A DNA stretch of 64,000 bases from VRUE01 sp963737575 (GCA_963737575.1 CAVTTJ010000008.1:1-64000), one strand, 5' to 3'. Shown: positions 33,079-41,483, counted from the first letter of the stretch. Numbers and translations: made by a program. Notes: generated from the letters alone by a model not told the origin.

Positions 33079-34653
33079 TCAGGTCCGGACGCCGTTCCTG
33101 CTCGAGATCCGCTCGTGCACGAACCGCACCACCGCCGCGCCCTCGCCGACCGCGGTCGCGCAGCGCTTGATCGAGCCGGCGCGGACGTCGCCGGCGCAGT
33201 AGACGCCGGGGGTGCTGGTCTCGAGCAGGCCGTCGGCCTTGGCCTCGGTGCCGGTGAGGACGAAGCCCTTCTCGTCGCGGGCGATGCAGTCGCCGAGCCA
33301 GGTGGTGCAGGGCGCGGCGCCGAGGAAGAGGAAGAGGAAGTTGAGGGGGAACTCGGTTCCGTCGGTGAGGGTGACCGATTCGAGGTGGCCGTCGCCGCCG
33401 TGGAGGGCTTCGATTTCACTCTTATCGCGGACGGCGACGCCGTAGCGGTCGAGCTCGGCGATCAGGTAGTGGGACATCGTCTCGCTGAGGTCGGCCCGGC
33501 GGTGCAGAAGGGTCACGAGGGCACCGCCGCGGGCGAGCCAGATCGCCGCCTGCGCCGCCGAGTTGCCGCCGCCGACCACGCCGACCCGCTGGCCGCCGCA
33601 GAGGTGCGCCTCGGGCGGGCCTGCTGCATAGAAGACGCTGATCCCCTCGTAGTCATTGAGCCCCTCCACCGGCAGGCGCCGGTATTCGGCTCCCGTCGAA
33701 AGCAGCACCGCCCGCGCCGCGATTTCGTTGCCCTCTTCGAGGTGCACGATATGGCGATCGCCATCGGGCTCGAGCCACTTCGCCCGGTAGGGCGTCGCCG
33801 TCCGCGCCCCGAACTTGCGCGCCTGCGAGACCGCGCGGCTGGTCAACTCGCTGCCGCTGATCCCGGCCGGGAAACCGAGGTAGTTCTCGATCCGCCTCGA
33901 CGTCCCCGCCTGGCCGCCGAGCACCGTCCCCTCGATCACCAGCGTCTCAAGCCCCTCCGACGCCCCGTAGACCGCCGCCCCGAGGCCGCCGGGCCCGCCG
34001 CCGAGGATCAGCAGATCGACCTCCTCGCTTTGTTTCAGCTCGAGCCCGATCCCGAGCGTCCGCGAGAGCTCGCCGGGGCTCGGCGACCGCAGCTCGCCGC
34101 GGCCGGGGATCCGCACCAGCGGGATCTCCTCGTCCTCGAGCACATCCAGCACCTCGTCTTCGGTGTTCCAGTCGAACGGCAGCCGCTGCTGGCGCGCGAA
34201 CTCGACCAGCCGCCGCGTCGCCGGCGAGTCGGCCGGGCCGACGATCTGGATCCCGATCCCCTCGCGCGCCTGCAGGTATTCGCGGCGCTCGACGAAGGTG
34301 GGGAGGAGGAGCTCGGAGAGCGCCGGGTCCTCGAAAAGCAGCTTGCGCAGCACTTCGCGGTCGACGGCGATGTAGCGGAGCGGTTTGGTCACTTCCGCGG
34401 TCAGGAACACGGTCTGGCCGCTGAGAAGGTTCATCTCGCCGAGGAACCCGTGCTCGGGGTGGCGGACGATCTCGTGGCCGGCCGAATCGAGGATCGTGAT
34501 CTCGCCCTCGAGGATCGCGACGAAGGGGTAGGTCCGGTCGCCGGGCTCGAACAGCTTCTCGCCGACCTCGGCACTCCGCTCCTCGCCGTGCTGAGCGAGC
34601 GTCTCCAGCTGCGAGCTCGAGAGCACCCTCACAGGCAGCTCCGCCATCGCCAT
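33079..34653 (-). CDS. FAD-dependent oxidoreductase with cyclic-nucleotide-binding and thioredoxin-like domains
   Basis: This is a 524-residue, three-part protein. Residues about 1-130 are a cyclic-nucleotide-binding domain (PFVAILEGEITILDSAGHE, GFLGEMNLLSGQTVF). Residues about 145-215 form a thioredoxin-like domain without cysteines (RRLVEFARQQRLPFDW). Residues about 220-524 are thioredoxin-reductase-like, with LLILGGGPGGLGAAVYGASE for FAD and VGVVGGGNSAAQAAIWLARG for NAD(P)H. The redox CxxC normally found in the NADPH domain of thioredoxin reductases is absent, so it is not a standard TrxR. ATG 34653 overlaps the stop of the upstream zinc-finger gene (ATGA). A ligand-gated flavin reductase is plausible. 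Confidence 0.85.
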   Translation of the reverse strand: MAMAELPVRVLSSSQLETLAQHGEERSAEVGEKLFEPGDRTYPFVAILEGEITILDSAGHEIVRHPEHGFLGEMNLLSGQTVFLTAEVTKPLRYIAVDREVLRKLLFEDPALSELLLPTFVERREYLQAREGIGIQIVGPADSPATRRLVEFARQQRLPFDWNTEDEVLDVLEDEEIPLVRIPGRGELRSPSPGELSRTLGIGLELKQSEEVDLLILGGGPGGLGAAVYGASEGLETLVIEGTVLGGQAGTSRRIENYLGFPAGISGSELTSRAVSQARKFGARTATPYRAKWLEPDGDRHIVHLEEGNEIAARAVLLSTGAEYRRLPVEGLNDYEGISVFYAAGPPEAHLCGGQRVGVVGGGNSAAQAAIWLARGGALVTLLHRRADLSETMSHYLIAELDRYGVAVRDKSEIEALHGGDGHLESVTLTDGTEFPLNFLFLFLGAAPCTTWLGDCIARDEKGFVLTGTEAKADGLLETSTPGVYCAGDVRAGSIKRCATAVGEGAAVVRFVHERISSRNGVRT

Positions 34654-34967
34654 CAGCTCAGCATCGGGGACGGCGGGATCCGCGTCTCGCCGCGCACCTC
34701 GGGGATCACCATCCCGATCTCGTCGATGAAGCACCAGGACCAGTCTTCTTCGGGCTCGAGCGAGCGGATCAGCGGGTGGTTGTCCTCGCGGGCGTGGCGG
34801 CTGGCGTGTTTGTTGGGCGAGTCATCGCAGCAGCCGACCTTGCCGCACTCGAGGCAGATCCGCAGGTGCAGCCACACATCGCCGGTCTTGAGGCACTCCT
34901 CGCAGCCTTCCGTGGACTCGGGCAGCTGGGTGACCTGGACCTGATCGAGGTGGGTGCATTCGGGCAT
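34653..34967 (-). CDS. UBP-type zinc finger protein
   Basis: This is a 104-residue zf-UBP domain protein. The zinc ligands run through MPECTHLDQ, GCEECLKTGDVWLHLRICLE, CGKVGCCDDS and NKHASRHAREDNHPLI, the standard eight-ligand UBP layout. The C-terminal WSWCFIDEIGMV is also typical. Eukaryotic relatives bind ubiquitin C-termini; the bacterial role is not known. It starts the operon with the cyclic-nucleotide-domain flavoprotein. TAGGCT lies 9 nt upstream of its ATG (34974-34979, complement), without a ribosome site. Confidence 0.88.
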   Translation of the reverse strand: MPECTHLDQVQVTQLPESTEGCEECLKTGDVWLHLRICLECGKVGCCDDSPNKHASRHAREDNHPLIRSLEPEEDWSWCFIDEIGMVIPEVRGETRIPPSPMLS

Positions 34968-34973
34968 CCGCGA

Positions 34974-35019
34974 ACAAGCCTAGAGGAGCGGCGCAGCGGC
35001 CCGGGGCGATAATGGCCCT
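34974..35019. promoter_or_regulatory. Divergent leaderless-type promoter region
   Basis: Between the leftward zinc-finger gene and the rightward secreted-protein gene lie a minus-strand TAGGCT (9 nt before ATG) and a plus-strand GATAAT at 35008-35013 (6 nt before ATG 35020). Neither gene has a Shine-Dalgarno sequence. Confidence 0.5.
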
Positions 35020-35797
35020 ATGAGGAAGCGGTGGCTCGTCCCACTCACCGCGGCGCTGCTGCTCGCGGCGCTGGTCCCTGCGCGCCGCCCGGGCCGAAAC
35101 CCACACCTTCCTCAACATGGCCGACCTCTATCCCGGTGAAGGCGCGGGGACCTTCGGCCCGGCGGGCACCTATCCGTCGAGCATCGTCGTCTCCGGGCTC
35201 TCGGGGACGGTGACGAGGGCGACGGTGACCGTGATCGATCTCGACTCCTCCAGCCCCGACGACATCGACATGGTGATCACCGGGCCGAACGGGCAGAAGG
35301 TGATGCTGATGTCGGATGCCTGCGGAGAAAACCCGAACAACCTGGAAGACGAGGACTGGACCTTCGAAGACGCTGCTCCGACCTTCGTTCCCAACGAAGG
35401 GCCGTGTGGGGGCGGCCAGCAGGTGAGCTTCAAGCCCTCCAACTATCTTGGAGCGGCCCCGGAGCCCGACGACCTCAGCCCGGGAGGCGGCCCGGCGCCG
35501 CCCTACGTGAATGCGCTCTCGTTCTTCAACGGCGCCTCGCCGGACGGCGCCTGGAACCTCTACGTGACCGACGACAACGCCCTCGGTTACCTCGGCTTCG
35601 AAATCAAGGCCTGGGCGCTGACGCTGAACGTCGAACCACCTCCGCCGGTGGCGCCGACGCCCGGCGCGGTGGAGCAGACGGGAGGACCGCCGAAAGCGAC
35701 CGGGAAGCGGGCCGCCGCGCTGGCGAGGTGCAAGAAGAAGGCGACGAAGCGCGCCCGCGGCAAATGCCGGCACAAGGCGAAGGCCCTTCCGGCCTGA
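35020..35797 (+). CDS. Secreted P-domain-like protein, apparent frameshift after signal peptide
   Basis: ATG 35020 encodes a signal peptide (MRKRWLVPLTAALLLAALVP). The mature part lies in the next frame: RAARAETHTFLNMADLYPGE onward. One extra base in GCGCGCC at about 35081-35088 explains the shift. The repaired protein is about 258 residues. The mature domain has beta-sandwich features of the proprotein-convertase P domain: VTVIDLDSSSPDDIDMVITG, MLMSDACGEN, FNGASPDGAWNLYVTDDN and FEIKAWALTL. The tail is strongly basic (RCKKKATKRARGKCRHKAKA). Without the signal sequence, ATG 35117 could start a cytoplasmic form, but the P-domain fold would then lose a strand. Confidence 0.7.
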
Positions 35798-35822
35798 GGC
35801 CATGGCGATCTAGGATCGCCGC

Positions 35823-36704
35823 ATCCACCGGATCCGCATCCTCGAGCCGACCGCGAACGTCCTCGCCTTCTACGAGGGGCGAGTCGAGGGGTACCGGTTC
35901 GACGCGGGTCCGAACTGGGTTGACGAGGGGGCGATCTCGCTTGGGATCGCCAGCTACGCGGTCCTCGCCGGGCGCGAGGCGCTGGTCTACGACACCCACG
36001 TCTCGGTCGAGCGCGGGCGCTTCATCCGCCGGGCGTTGGAGGAGCGCGGAGCCGAGCGGCTGACGGTCCTGCTCAGCCACTGGCACCTCGACCACATCGC
36101 CGGCAACGAGGCCTTCCGCGATTGCGAGATCCTCGCCACCGCCCGGACCGCCGAGCTGCTCGCGGCCAACCGCGCCGCGATCGAGGCCGGCACGCTGGAG
36201 GGGCCGCCGGCGATCGGCCCCCTGGTGATGCCGACGCACACCTTCTCGGGCGAGGAGCGCCTCGACCTCGGCGGCACCGAGCTCGAGCTGATCGATGTCA
36301 ACATCCACAGCGACGACGCGGCGGTGATCTGGATGCCCGCCCAGCGTCTCCTCCTCTGCGGCGACACGATGGAGGACACGATCACCTACGTCGATGCGCC
36401 GGAGAACTTCGACGCCCACCTCGCCGACCTCGAGCGGCTCGCGCGCCTCGAGCCCGAGCGGATCCTCCCCAGCCACGGCGATCCCGAGGTGATCGCGGCC
36501 GGCGGCTACTCGACCGGCCTGATCAGCGCCACCGAGCAATACATCGAGGCGCTACAGCGCTGCCGAGAGGACCCTGAGCTGCGGGAGCTGCCCCTGCGCG
36601 AGCTGATCGCAGGGCCGCTCGAGGAGGGCTGGATCAGCTACTTCGAGCCCTATGAGGCCGTCCACCGCGAGAACCTTGAGGCAGTGATGGCTCAGAGGGA
36701 GTAG
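35823..36704 (+). CDS. Metallo-beta-lactamase-fold hydrolase, apparent ATC start
   Basis: This is a 293-residue MBL-fold hydrolase. It has the metal motif SHWHLDHIAGNEAF, VMPTHTFSGEERL, LLCGDTMEDT and LPSHGDPEVIAAGG, the usual dinuclear ligands. The coding pattern clearly extends upstream of the first ATG (36036) through HRIRILEPTANVLAFYEGR and YDTHVSVERGRF, the first strands of the fold. No ATG, GTG or TTG exists between the in-frame stop at 35811 and there. TAGGAT (35811-35816) followed by 6 nt places ATC 35823 exactly where this region's other leaderless genes have their start codon. So the start is either ATC or an ATG changed by error. The substrate is unknown. Confidence 0.7.
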   Translation: MHRIRILEPTANVLAFYEGRVEGYRFDAGPNWVDEGAISLGIASYAVLAGREALVYDTHVSVERGRFIRRALEERGAERLTVLLSHWHLDHIAGNEAFRDCEILATARTAELLAANRAAIEAGTLEGPPAIGPLVMPTHTFSGEERLDLGGTELELIDVNIHSDDAAVIWMPAQRLLLCGDTMEDTITYVDAPENFDAHLADLERLARLEPERILPSHGDPEVIAAGGYSTGLISATEQYIEALQRCREDPELRELPLRELIAGPLEEGWISYFEPYEAVHRENLEAVMAQRE

Positions 36705-36714
36705 GCCGGCGGCG

Positions 36715-36785
36715 AGGTCGGAGATTCCTTGCGTTCTGCGCGCCTTCCGGGAGGACCCTCTCTCTAACGTGGCATCATCACGACG
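36715..36785 (+). promoter_or_regulatory. Duplicated upstream region, copy 1
   Basis: The 70 nt before the first small coiled-coil gene include TTGCGTTCTGCGCGCCTTCC and GTGGCATCAT. They match the 70 nt before the second copy (TTGCGGTTTGCGCGCTTCCT and GTGGCATCAT at 38600-38650). Conservation of non-coding DNA in both copies suggests shared control. Confidence 0.5.
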
Positions 36786-36992
36786 ATGCGTGAAAAGTGG
36801 ACCGACGAGCGTCTCGACGACCTCAATCACAGGGTGGACCTCGGATTCCAACGAGTCGACGTGCGCTTCGACCGCCTCGAATCGCGCCTCGACTCGATGC
36901 AGCGCACCATGGTGCAAGCGGTGATCACACTGACCGGCGCGATGCTCGCCGGGTTCGCCGCGATGATCGCACTGGTCGCCACACAGCTCTGA
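36786..36992 (+). CDS. Small coiled-coil membrane protein, paralog 1
   Basis: This is a 68-residue protein. Residues 1-45 form an amphipathic coiled coil with heptads (DERLDDLNHRVDLGFQRVDV, RLESRLDSMQ). Residues about 46-66 form one transmembrane helix (ITLTGAMLAGFAAMIALVA). It is nearly the same as the protein at 38650. Such short coiled-coil plus membrane-helix proteins are common in this bacterial group, but I know no function. An oligomeric membrane scaffold or toxin-like peptide is possible. The ATC/ACG codons before ATG 36786 correspond to the ATG start of the paralog. Confidence 0.7.
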   Translation: MREKWTDERLDDLNHRVDLGFQRVDVRFDRLESRLDSMQRTMVQAVITLTGAMLAGFAAMIALVATQL

Positions 36993-37001
36993 CGGCGGTC
37001 G

Positions 37002-38564
37002 TCAGCGCTTAGGCCGGTGAACGTGGACGGATTTGTTGTACCCGGTGATCGCGCCGCCGCCGCGGAGCTTCATCGAGAGCCTGATCGCCAGCTGTGCGTG
37101 CTGGCTCAGCAGTCTGCGGGCCGCCTTCTTCGGCTTGATCTTCAGTGTCGCCTTCCCCTTGACGACCTTGGCGTGTGCCCGGCCGAAGACAGCCTTGGGT
37201 GAGACGATCCTGGCGGCGGCACTGATCGAGCTGGTCGAGGTGCAACGGAGCGAGACGGTCAGCGTTCCCTTCGCCGTGAGGCGGGATTTCTTGATCTTGC
37301 ACTTCGGCGCCGGCCCGGTGGTGAATTCGGCGAACGCGCCTGGCGTCGAACCGGTCTGGTTTGCCGCCACGACCCGGTAGTGGTAGGCGGTGGCCGGAGT
37401 GAGCCGGCTGAGGGGAATCGAGACCGGCTGGTTGGCGCCGCTCGCCGGCAGATGGAGCGGCGCGCTGTTCGTCGTCGCTCCACCGACGGGCCCGTACTCG
37501 ATCACCGCGTCGGTCAGCTGCGAGTGGCCGCTGACGGTGCCGGCGATTGTCGCCAGCCCGGCCTCGACGCCGCTCGCGGCGCCGGTGGTCGTGTTCGGCG
37601 GGGTCGTGATTCGCCCGACCCCGCCGACATTGCTCTCGGTGAACCAGACGTTCCCGTCCGGCCCCGGCGCCAGGTGGTTGAGCCCGACGCCTTCCGGCAG
37701 TGGAAAGGTTTCGAGCGCGCCCTCGGTTGTCATCCGATCGATCTGGTCGCCCGCGTTGAACCACAGCGCGTTGTCGGGACCTGTCGTGATTTCGTCCGCG
37801 AACGATTCTTTCGGAAGCAGGAACGGCTGCTGGGTGCCATCGGTTGAGATTCGGACGACCGCCCCCGGATTCAACGTCGTGTACCAGAGGGCGCCGTCGG
37901 GCCCGGCGGTTATCCCCTCCGGGTTCTGGATGCCCGTCGGCAGCGGGAAGTAGGTCGTCATCCCATTGGGGGCCATCCGGCCGATGTCGCTGGCGCTGTA
38001 CTGGGTGAACCAGAGGTTGCCGTCGGAGCCGGCCGCGATCGCGTTGGGGCTGTCGGCGGTGGCGCGCGTCTCGTCCGCCCCTTCGAGCGGCGTGACGGCC
38101 GGCATCCGCCCGATCACCTTCCCGGCGCTCTCGGTGAACCAGAGCGCTCCTTCGGGCCCGGAGGCGATGTGGGTCGGGTTGGCGGTCGGGGTGACCAGTT
38201 CCCTGCTGAGGACCGTGCCCGCCTCGTCGATCCGGTTGATCGTGTTCGGGCTGCCCTGGCTCACGAACCACATCGCGCCGTCGCTTCCGGCCGCCATGCC
38301 CTCCGGGTATTGGTTCACCGGAAGCGGCGCCTGCAGCGTGAGCCGGCCGCCGACCGTCATCCGGCCGATCCCGTGCCCGTTGAAGTTGGTGAACCAGATT
38401 TGCCCGTCGCTGCCCGCCGCGATCGCATACGGGCCCGATTCGATCGAGGGCGGTTCGCTCGCCGGAAACACGTCGATCTTCGGCGTCAGCGCAGCCTGCG
38501 CGGGAATCGCGGCACCGATCGCCAGCGCTAGGCCCAGCAAGGCGACCTGGAACGTTCTCCCCAT
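37002..38564 (-). CDS. Secreted Vgb-like (streptogramin lyase-type) beta-propeller protein
   Basis: This is a 520-residue exported protein. ATG 38564 lies 6 nt after TACCCT on the minus strand, with no ribosome site. A signal peptide (FQVALLGLALAIGAAIPAQA) precedes a virginiamycin B lyase-type propeller. Repeated blades read AIAAGSDGQIWFTNFNG, GMAAGSDGAMWFVSQG, HIASGPEGALWFTESAG, GITAGPDGALWYTTLN and HLAPGPDGNVWFTESN. A fibronectin-like segment (TVSGHSQLTDAVIEYGP) and a basic C-terminal domain (KCKIKKSRLTAKGTLTVSLR) follow. True Vgb enzymes are cytoplasmic and lack the extra domains. Export argues against antibiotic lyase activity here. Confidence 0.8.
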   Translation of the reverse strand: MGRTFQVALLGLALAIGAAIPAQAALTPKIDVFPASEPPSIESGPYAIAAGSDGQIWFTNFNGHGIGRMTVGGRLTLQAPLPVNQYPEGMAAGSDGAMWFVSQGSPNTINRIDEAGTVLSRELVTPTANPTHIASGPEGALWFTESAGKVIGRMPAVTPLEGADETRATADSPNAIAAGSDGNLWFTQYSASDIGRMAPNGMTTYFPLPTGIQNPEGITAGPDGALWYTTLNPGAVVRISTDGTQQPFLLPKESFADEITTGPDNALWFNAGDQIDRMTTEGALETFPLPEGVGLNHLAPGPDGNVWFTESNVGGVGRITTPPNTTTGAASGVEAGLATIAGTVSGHSQLTDAVIEYGPVGGATTNSAPLHLPASGANQPVSIPLSRLTPATAYHYRVVAANQTGSTPGAFAEFTTGPAPKCKIKKSRLTAKGTLTVSLRCTSTSSISAAARIVSPKAVFGRAHAKVVKGKATLKIKPKKAARRLLSQHAQLAIRLSMKLRGGGAITGYNKSVHVHRPKR

Positions 38565-38584
38565 CCGCGCAGGGTATCCGGCTC

Positions 38585-38649
38585 GAGAAGTCGGTCATTT
38601 CTTGCGGTTTGCGCGCTTCCTGTGAAGCCCCTCCCGCTGGCGTGGCATC
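38585..38649 (+). promoter_or_regulatory. Duplicated upstream region, copy 2
   Basis: This is the counterpart of 36715-36785. It overlaps the divergent promoter region of the Vgb-like gene, whose TACCCT box is at 38571-38576 (complement). Confidence 0.45.
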
Positions 38650-38898
38650 ATGGCGACGATGCGTGAGAAGTGGACCGATGAGCGTCTCGACGATCTCAAT
38701 CACAAGGTCGACCTCGGGTTCGAACGCGTCGATAGCCGCTTTGACTCGATCGAAGCGAGGTTTGAGGCACGCTTCGACCGCCTCGAGTTTCGCCTCGACT
38801 CGATGCAGCGGACGATGCTGCAGGGCGTGATCGCGTTGAGCGGTGCGATTCTCGCCGGGTTCGCCGCGATGATCGTGTTGGTCTCCACGCAGCTCTGA
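38650..38898 (+). CDS. Small coiled-coil membrane protein, paralog 2
   Basis: This is an 82-residue paralog of the protein at 36786. The coiled coil is longer by one duplicated segment (FDSIEARFEARFDRLEFRLD), and the same C-terminal membrane helix follows (GVIALSGAILAGFAAMIVLV). The start may be ATG 38650 or ATG 38659. It ends 1 nt before the NhaA-fusion gene and so may be cotranscribed with it. The two copies flank the Vgb-like gene, suggesting a local duplication. Confidence 0.7.
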   Translation: MATMREKWTDERLDDLNHKVDLGFERVDSRFDSIEARFEARFDRLEFRLDSMQRTMLQGVIALSGAILAGFAAMIVLVSTQL

Positions 38899-38899
38899 G

Positions 38900-40795
38900 G
38901 TGAGCGGCGCGGACTCGGCGGCGCGGACCAGGTTCAGCGGGCGAACAGCCTGGGCGCGCAGCCTGCAGGGGCCGCTGCGCGACTTCCTCGCGACCGAGAT
39001 CGGCAGCGCCGTCGTCCTCTTGGCGGCGGCGGTCGTGGCGATCGCCTGGGCCAACGTCGACCTCCACTCCTACGAGAAGGTCTGGAACACCGAGCTGAGG
39101 ATCGAAATCGGCTCCTCGGGCATCTCCCAGAGCCTGCGCGATTGGGTCAACAACGGGCTGATGGCGTTCTTCTTCCTCGTCGTCGGGCTCGAGGTGCGGC
39201 GCGAGTTCGACGTCGGCGAGCTGCGCGAGCGGCGCCGACTGACGCTGCCGGTGCTCGCCGCGCTCGGCGGGATGACGGTGCCGATCGCGATCTACCTCGC
39301 GTTCAACGCCGGCCACGACTCCGCCGCCGGCTGGGGCGTCGCGATGTCGACCGACACCGCCTTCGCGCTCGGGATGCTGACCCTGGTCGGGCCGCGGTTC
39401 CCCGATCGGCTGCGCGGCTTCCTGCTGACGATCATCGTCGTCGACGACGTCGTCGCCCTGCTTGTCATCGCGATCGCCTACAGCGGCAGCATCGACATCG
39501 TGGCTCTGCTGATCGCGGTCGCGCTCTACGGCGTGATCTGCATCGGGCTCGTCGTCGCCCGGATCAGGGCCGGTCTCGTCTACTTCACCCTTGCTCTCGC
39601 CGCATGGGTGGCGCTCCACGAGTCCGGGATCGACCCGGTGGTCCTGGGCCTGGCGATGGGTGTGATCGCCTGGGCCTACCCGTCGGGCCGCGGCGCGCTC
39701 GAGCGGGCGACCGAGCTCTTTCGCGACTTCCGCGAGCAGCCGACGCCGGAACTGGAACGCTCGGCGCGGTCGGGGCTGAAAGCGGCGGTATCGCCCAACG
39801 CCCGCCTGCTGCAGATGTACCACCCATGGACGAGCTACGTCATCGTCCCGCTTTTCGCGCTCGCCAACATCGGCATCGCGATCGACGGCGACTTCCTCTC
39901 GCGCGCCTACTCCTCGCCGATCACGCTCGGGATCATCGTCGGCTACGTGCTCGGCAAGCCGGTCGGGATCGCCGGCGTCTCCTGGTTGGTGACGAAGCTG
40001 AGCCGCGGCCGGCTGCGGCCGCCGGTCGGGTGGGCGGCGACGATCGGCGGCGGCGCGATCGCCGGGATCGGCTTCACGGTCTCGATCCTGATCGCCTCGC
40101 TCGCCTTCGGCGGCACCGAACTGCGCGAGGCGAAGCTCGGCGTGCTGAGTGCCGCGGTCATCGCCTCGACCCTGACCTGGCTCGTCTTCCGCGGCACCGC
40201 GATGCTGCCGTGGCAGGCGCGGCTGCGGGCGCTGCTCGGCGACTCGGAGGCGATCACCGACCTTGCCGTCCCGGTCGACCCCGACCGCGACCACTGGCGG
40301 GGGCCGGAGGACGCGCCCGTCACCCTCGTCGAGTACGGCGACTTCGAGTGCCCCTACTGCGGCATCGCCGAGCCGATCGTGCGCGAGCTGCTCGCCGACT
40401 TCGGCGACCTGCGCTACGTCTGGCGCCACCTGCCTCTCTCCGACGTCCACCCGAGCGCCGAGCTCGCCGCCGAGGCCTCCGAGGCCGCCGCCGCCCAGGG
40501 GAAGTTCTGGGAGATGCACGACCTCCTGCTCCACCACCAGGACGAGCTCCGATTCCGCCAGCTGAGCGAGTACGCCGGGCAGCTCGGCCTCGACGTCGAT
40601 CGCTTCGAGGAGGACCTGCGCCAGGGCTCGCACGCGGCGCGGATCGAGGAGGACGTCGACTCGGCCGACCTCAGCGGCGTCACCGGCACCCCGACCTTCT
40701 TCGTCAACGAGCGCCAGCACGACGGCGCCTACGACATCGACACCCTCTCCGCCGCGGTGCGGGCGGCGCGAGCGCGGGCGGCGATCAGCGCCTGA
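38900..40795 (+). CDS. nhaA: NhaA Na+/H+ antiporter fused to a DsbA-like thioredoxin domain
   Basis: This is a 631-residue fusion. Residues about 25-440 are an NhaA antiporter with LMAFFFLVVGLEVRREF, AMSTDTAFALGM and the paired transport aspartates in LLTIIVVDDVVALLVIAIAY. Residues about 455-631 are a DsbA/thioredoxin-like domain with VEYGDFECPYCGIAEPIV (CPYC active site) and the cis-proline loop GVTGTPTFFVNE. NhaA exchanges two protons for one sodium at high pH. The fused domain could work in thiol chemistry or pH/redox sensing. The start is GTG 38900, just after the small membrane protein's stop. NhaA-thioredoxin fusions are known in actinobacteria. Confidence 0.88.
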   Translation: MSGADSAARTRFSGRTAWARSLQGPLRDFLATEIGSAVVLLAAAVVAIAWANVDLHSYEKVWNTELRIEIGSSGISQSLRDWVNNGLMAFFFLVVGLEVRREFDVGELRERRRLTLPVLAALGGMTVPIAIYLAFNAGHDSAAGWGVAMSTDTAFALGMLTLVGPRFPDRLRGFLLTIIVVDDVVALLVIAIAYSGSIDIVALLIAVALYGVICIGLVVARIRAGLVYFTLALAAWVALHESGIDPVVLGLAMGVIAWAYPSGRGALERATELFRDFREQPTPELERSARSGLKAAVSPNARLLQMYHPWTSYVIVPLFALANIGIAIDGDFLSRAYSSPITLGIIVGYVLGKPVGIAGVSWLVTKLSRGRLRPPVGWAATIGGGAIAGIGFTVSILIASLAFGGTELREAKLGVLSAAVIASTLTWLVFRGTAMLPWQARLRALLGDSEAITDLAVPVDPDRDHWRGPEDAPVTLVEYGDFECPYCGIAEPIVRELLADFGDLRYVWRHLPLSDVHPSAELAAEASEAAAAQGKFWEMHDLLLHHQDELRFRQLSEYAGQLGLDVDRFEEDLRQGSHAARIEEDVDSADLSGVTGTPTFFVNERQHDGAYDIDTLSAAVRAARARAAISA

Positions 40796-41328
40796 ACGCA
40801 CTCGGGCGAAGCCAGATGGCTCGCCAAGAGCGGCGGAGCGTCCTGAAGTGACGGTGATCGAGGGTGGCGATCGAGTCGGAGTCCGCCAGTACGGTGCTAG
40901 CCGCGGGGCGCTCCGGCGCCGGGGTCTCTGCTGCCGGGCAGACGTCGGCTTCCTCCTCGATCGGCTCGTCGTACGGGAAGATCGAGGCCGTGGATGCGAC
41001 CAGAGGAGATCGGCGAGGACACCGAGTGCCCAGAACGGGTACGCGCCACCGACCGGCGGTAACGAGACCAGTCGCCGAGGCTGGCGGCGACGAACCCGAT
41101 CACACGCCCGTAGGTACCGCCGGTGAACAGTGCGAACCCGGCGAAGAGCCGATGTCGCGATGATCAGAGTGCCCATCCCGAGGTGTGCACGCTGGCGACG
41201 ACGAAGTGATTCTCGCCGACCCAGAAGTTGGCGTCGGCGATCGCGCCGATTCCGTCGATGATGTTGAGCGCTCCCGCTATCAGGAGCGGATCGCGAGCGA
41301 ACACGGCCGCGGCCAACGACCGCCTCAT
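40796..41328 (-). pseudogene. Decayed DUF7144-type small membrane protein
   Basis: From ATG 41328 the minus strand reads LLIAGALNIIDGIGAIADAN and NHFVVASVHTSGWAL, then a stop. Continuations lie in other frames: FAGFALFTGGTYGRVIGFVA, then AYPFWALGVLADLL, then FPYDEPIEEEADVC. In order these match the helices of DUF7144-like four-helix membrane proteins, so the gene has at least three frameshifts. The far end (IATLDHRHFRTLR) instead resembles the C-terminus of a PIN-domain toxin and may be a second gene fragment. Nothing else is seen in this stretch. Confidence 0.55.
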
Positions 41329-41483
41329 GAATCAGTTCGTCCATAGCGTAACCGCTGCCGTTGTCTCGGATCGAGGTGCGCAGGGCTGCCGTTTCGGCTG
41401 TGCCGTCGAAGCTAGATCAGTCGTCTTGTGCATCACATCCATGGTATTCCCGCTCGAAATCGTGGCCGTTCTACGGAGGCTGA

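Noticed and set aside
32200..34944. A 914-codon plus-strand frame opposite the oxidoreductase and flavoprotein genes
   Set aside because: It is an antisense shadow. The minus strand there encodes complete recognised domains with proper starts and overlaps.
36797..39054. A 681-codon frame parallel to the Vgb-like gene (37009-39054, minus)
   Set aside because: It is an out-of-frame translation of the same strand rich in Arg/Gly; the propeller repeats are in the other frame.
38696..41344. An 882-codon minus-strand frame over the NhaA fusion
   Set aside because: It is an antisense shadow of NhaA. Only its first part overlaps the decayed DUF7144-like gene, which is reported separately.
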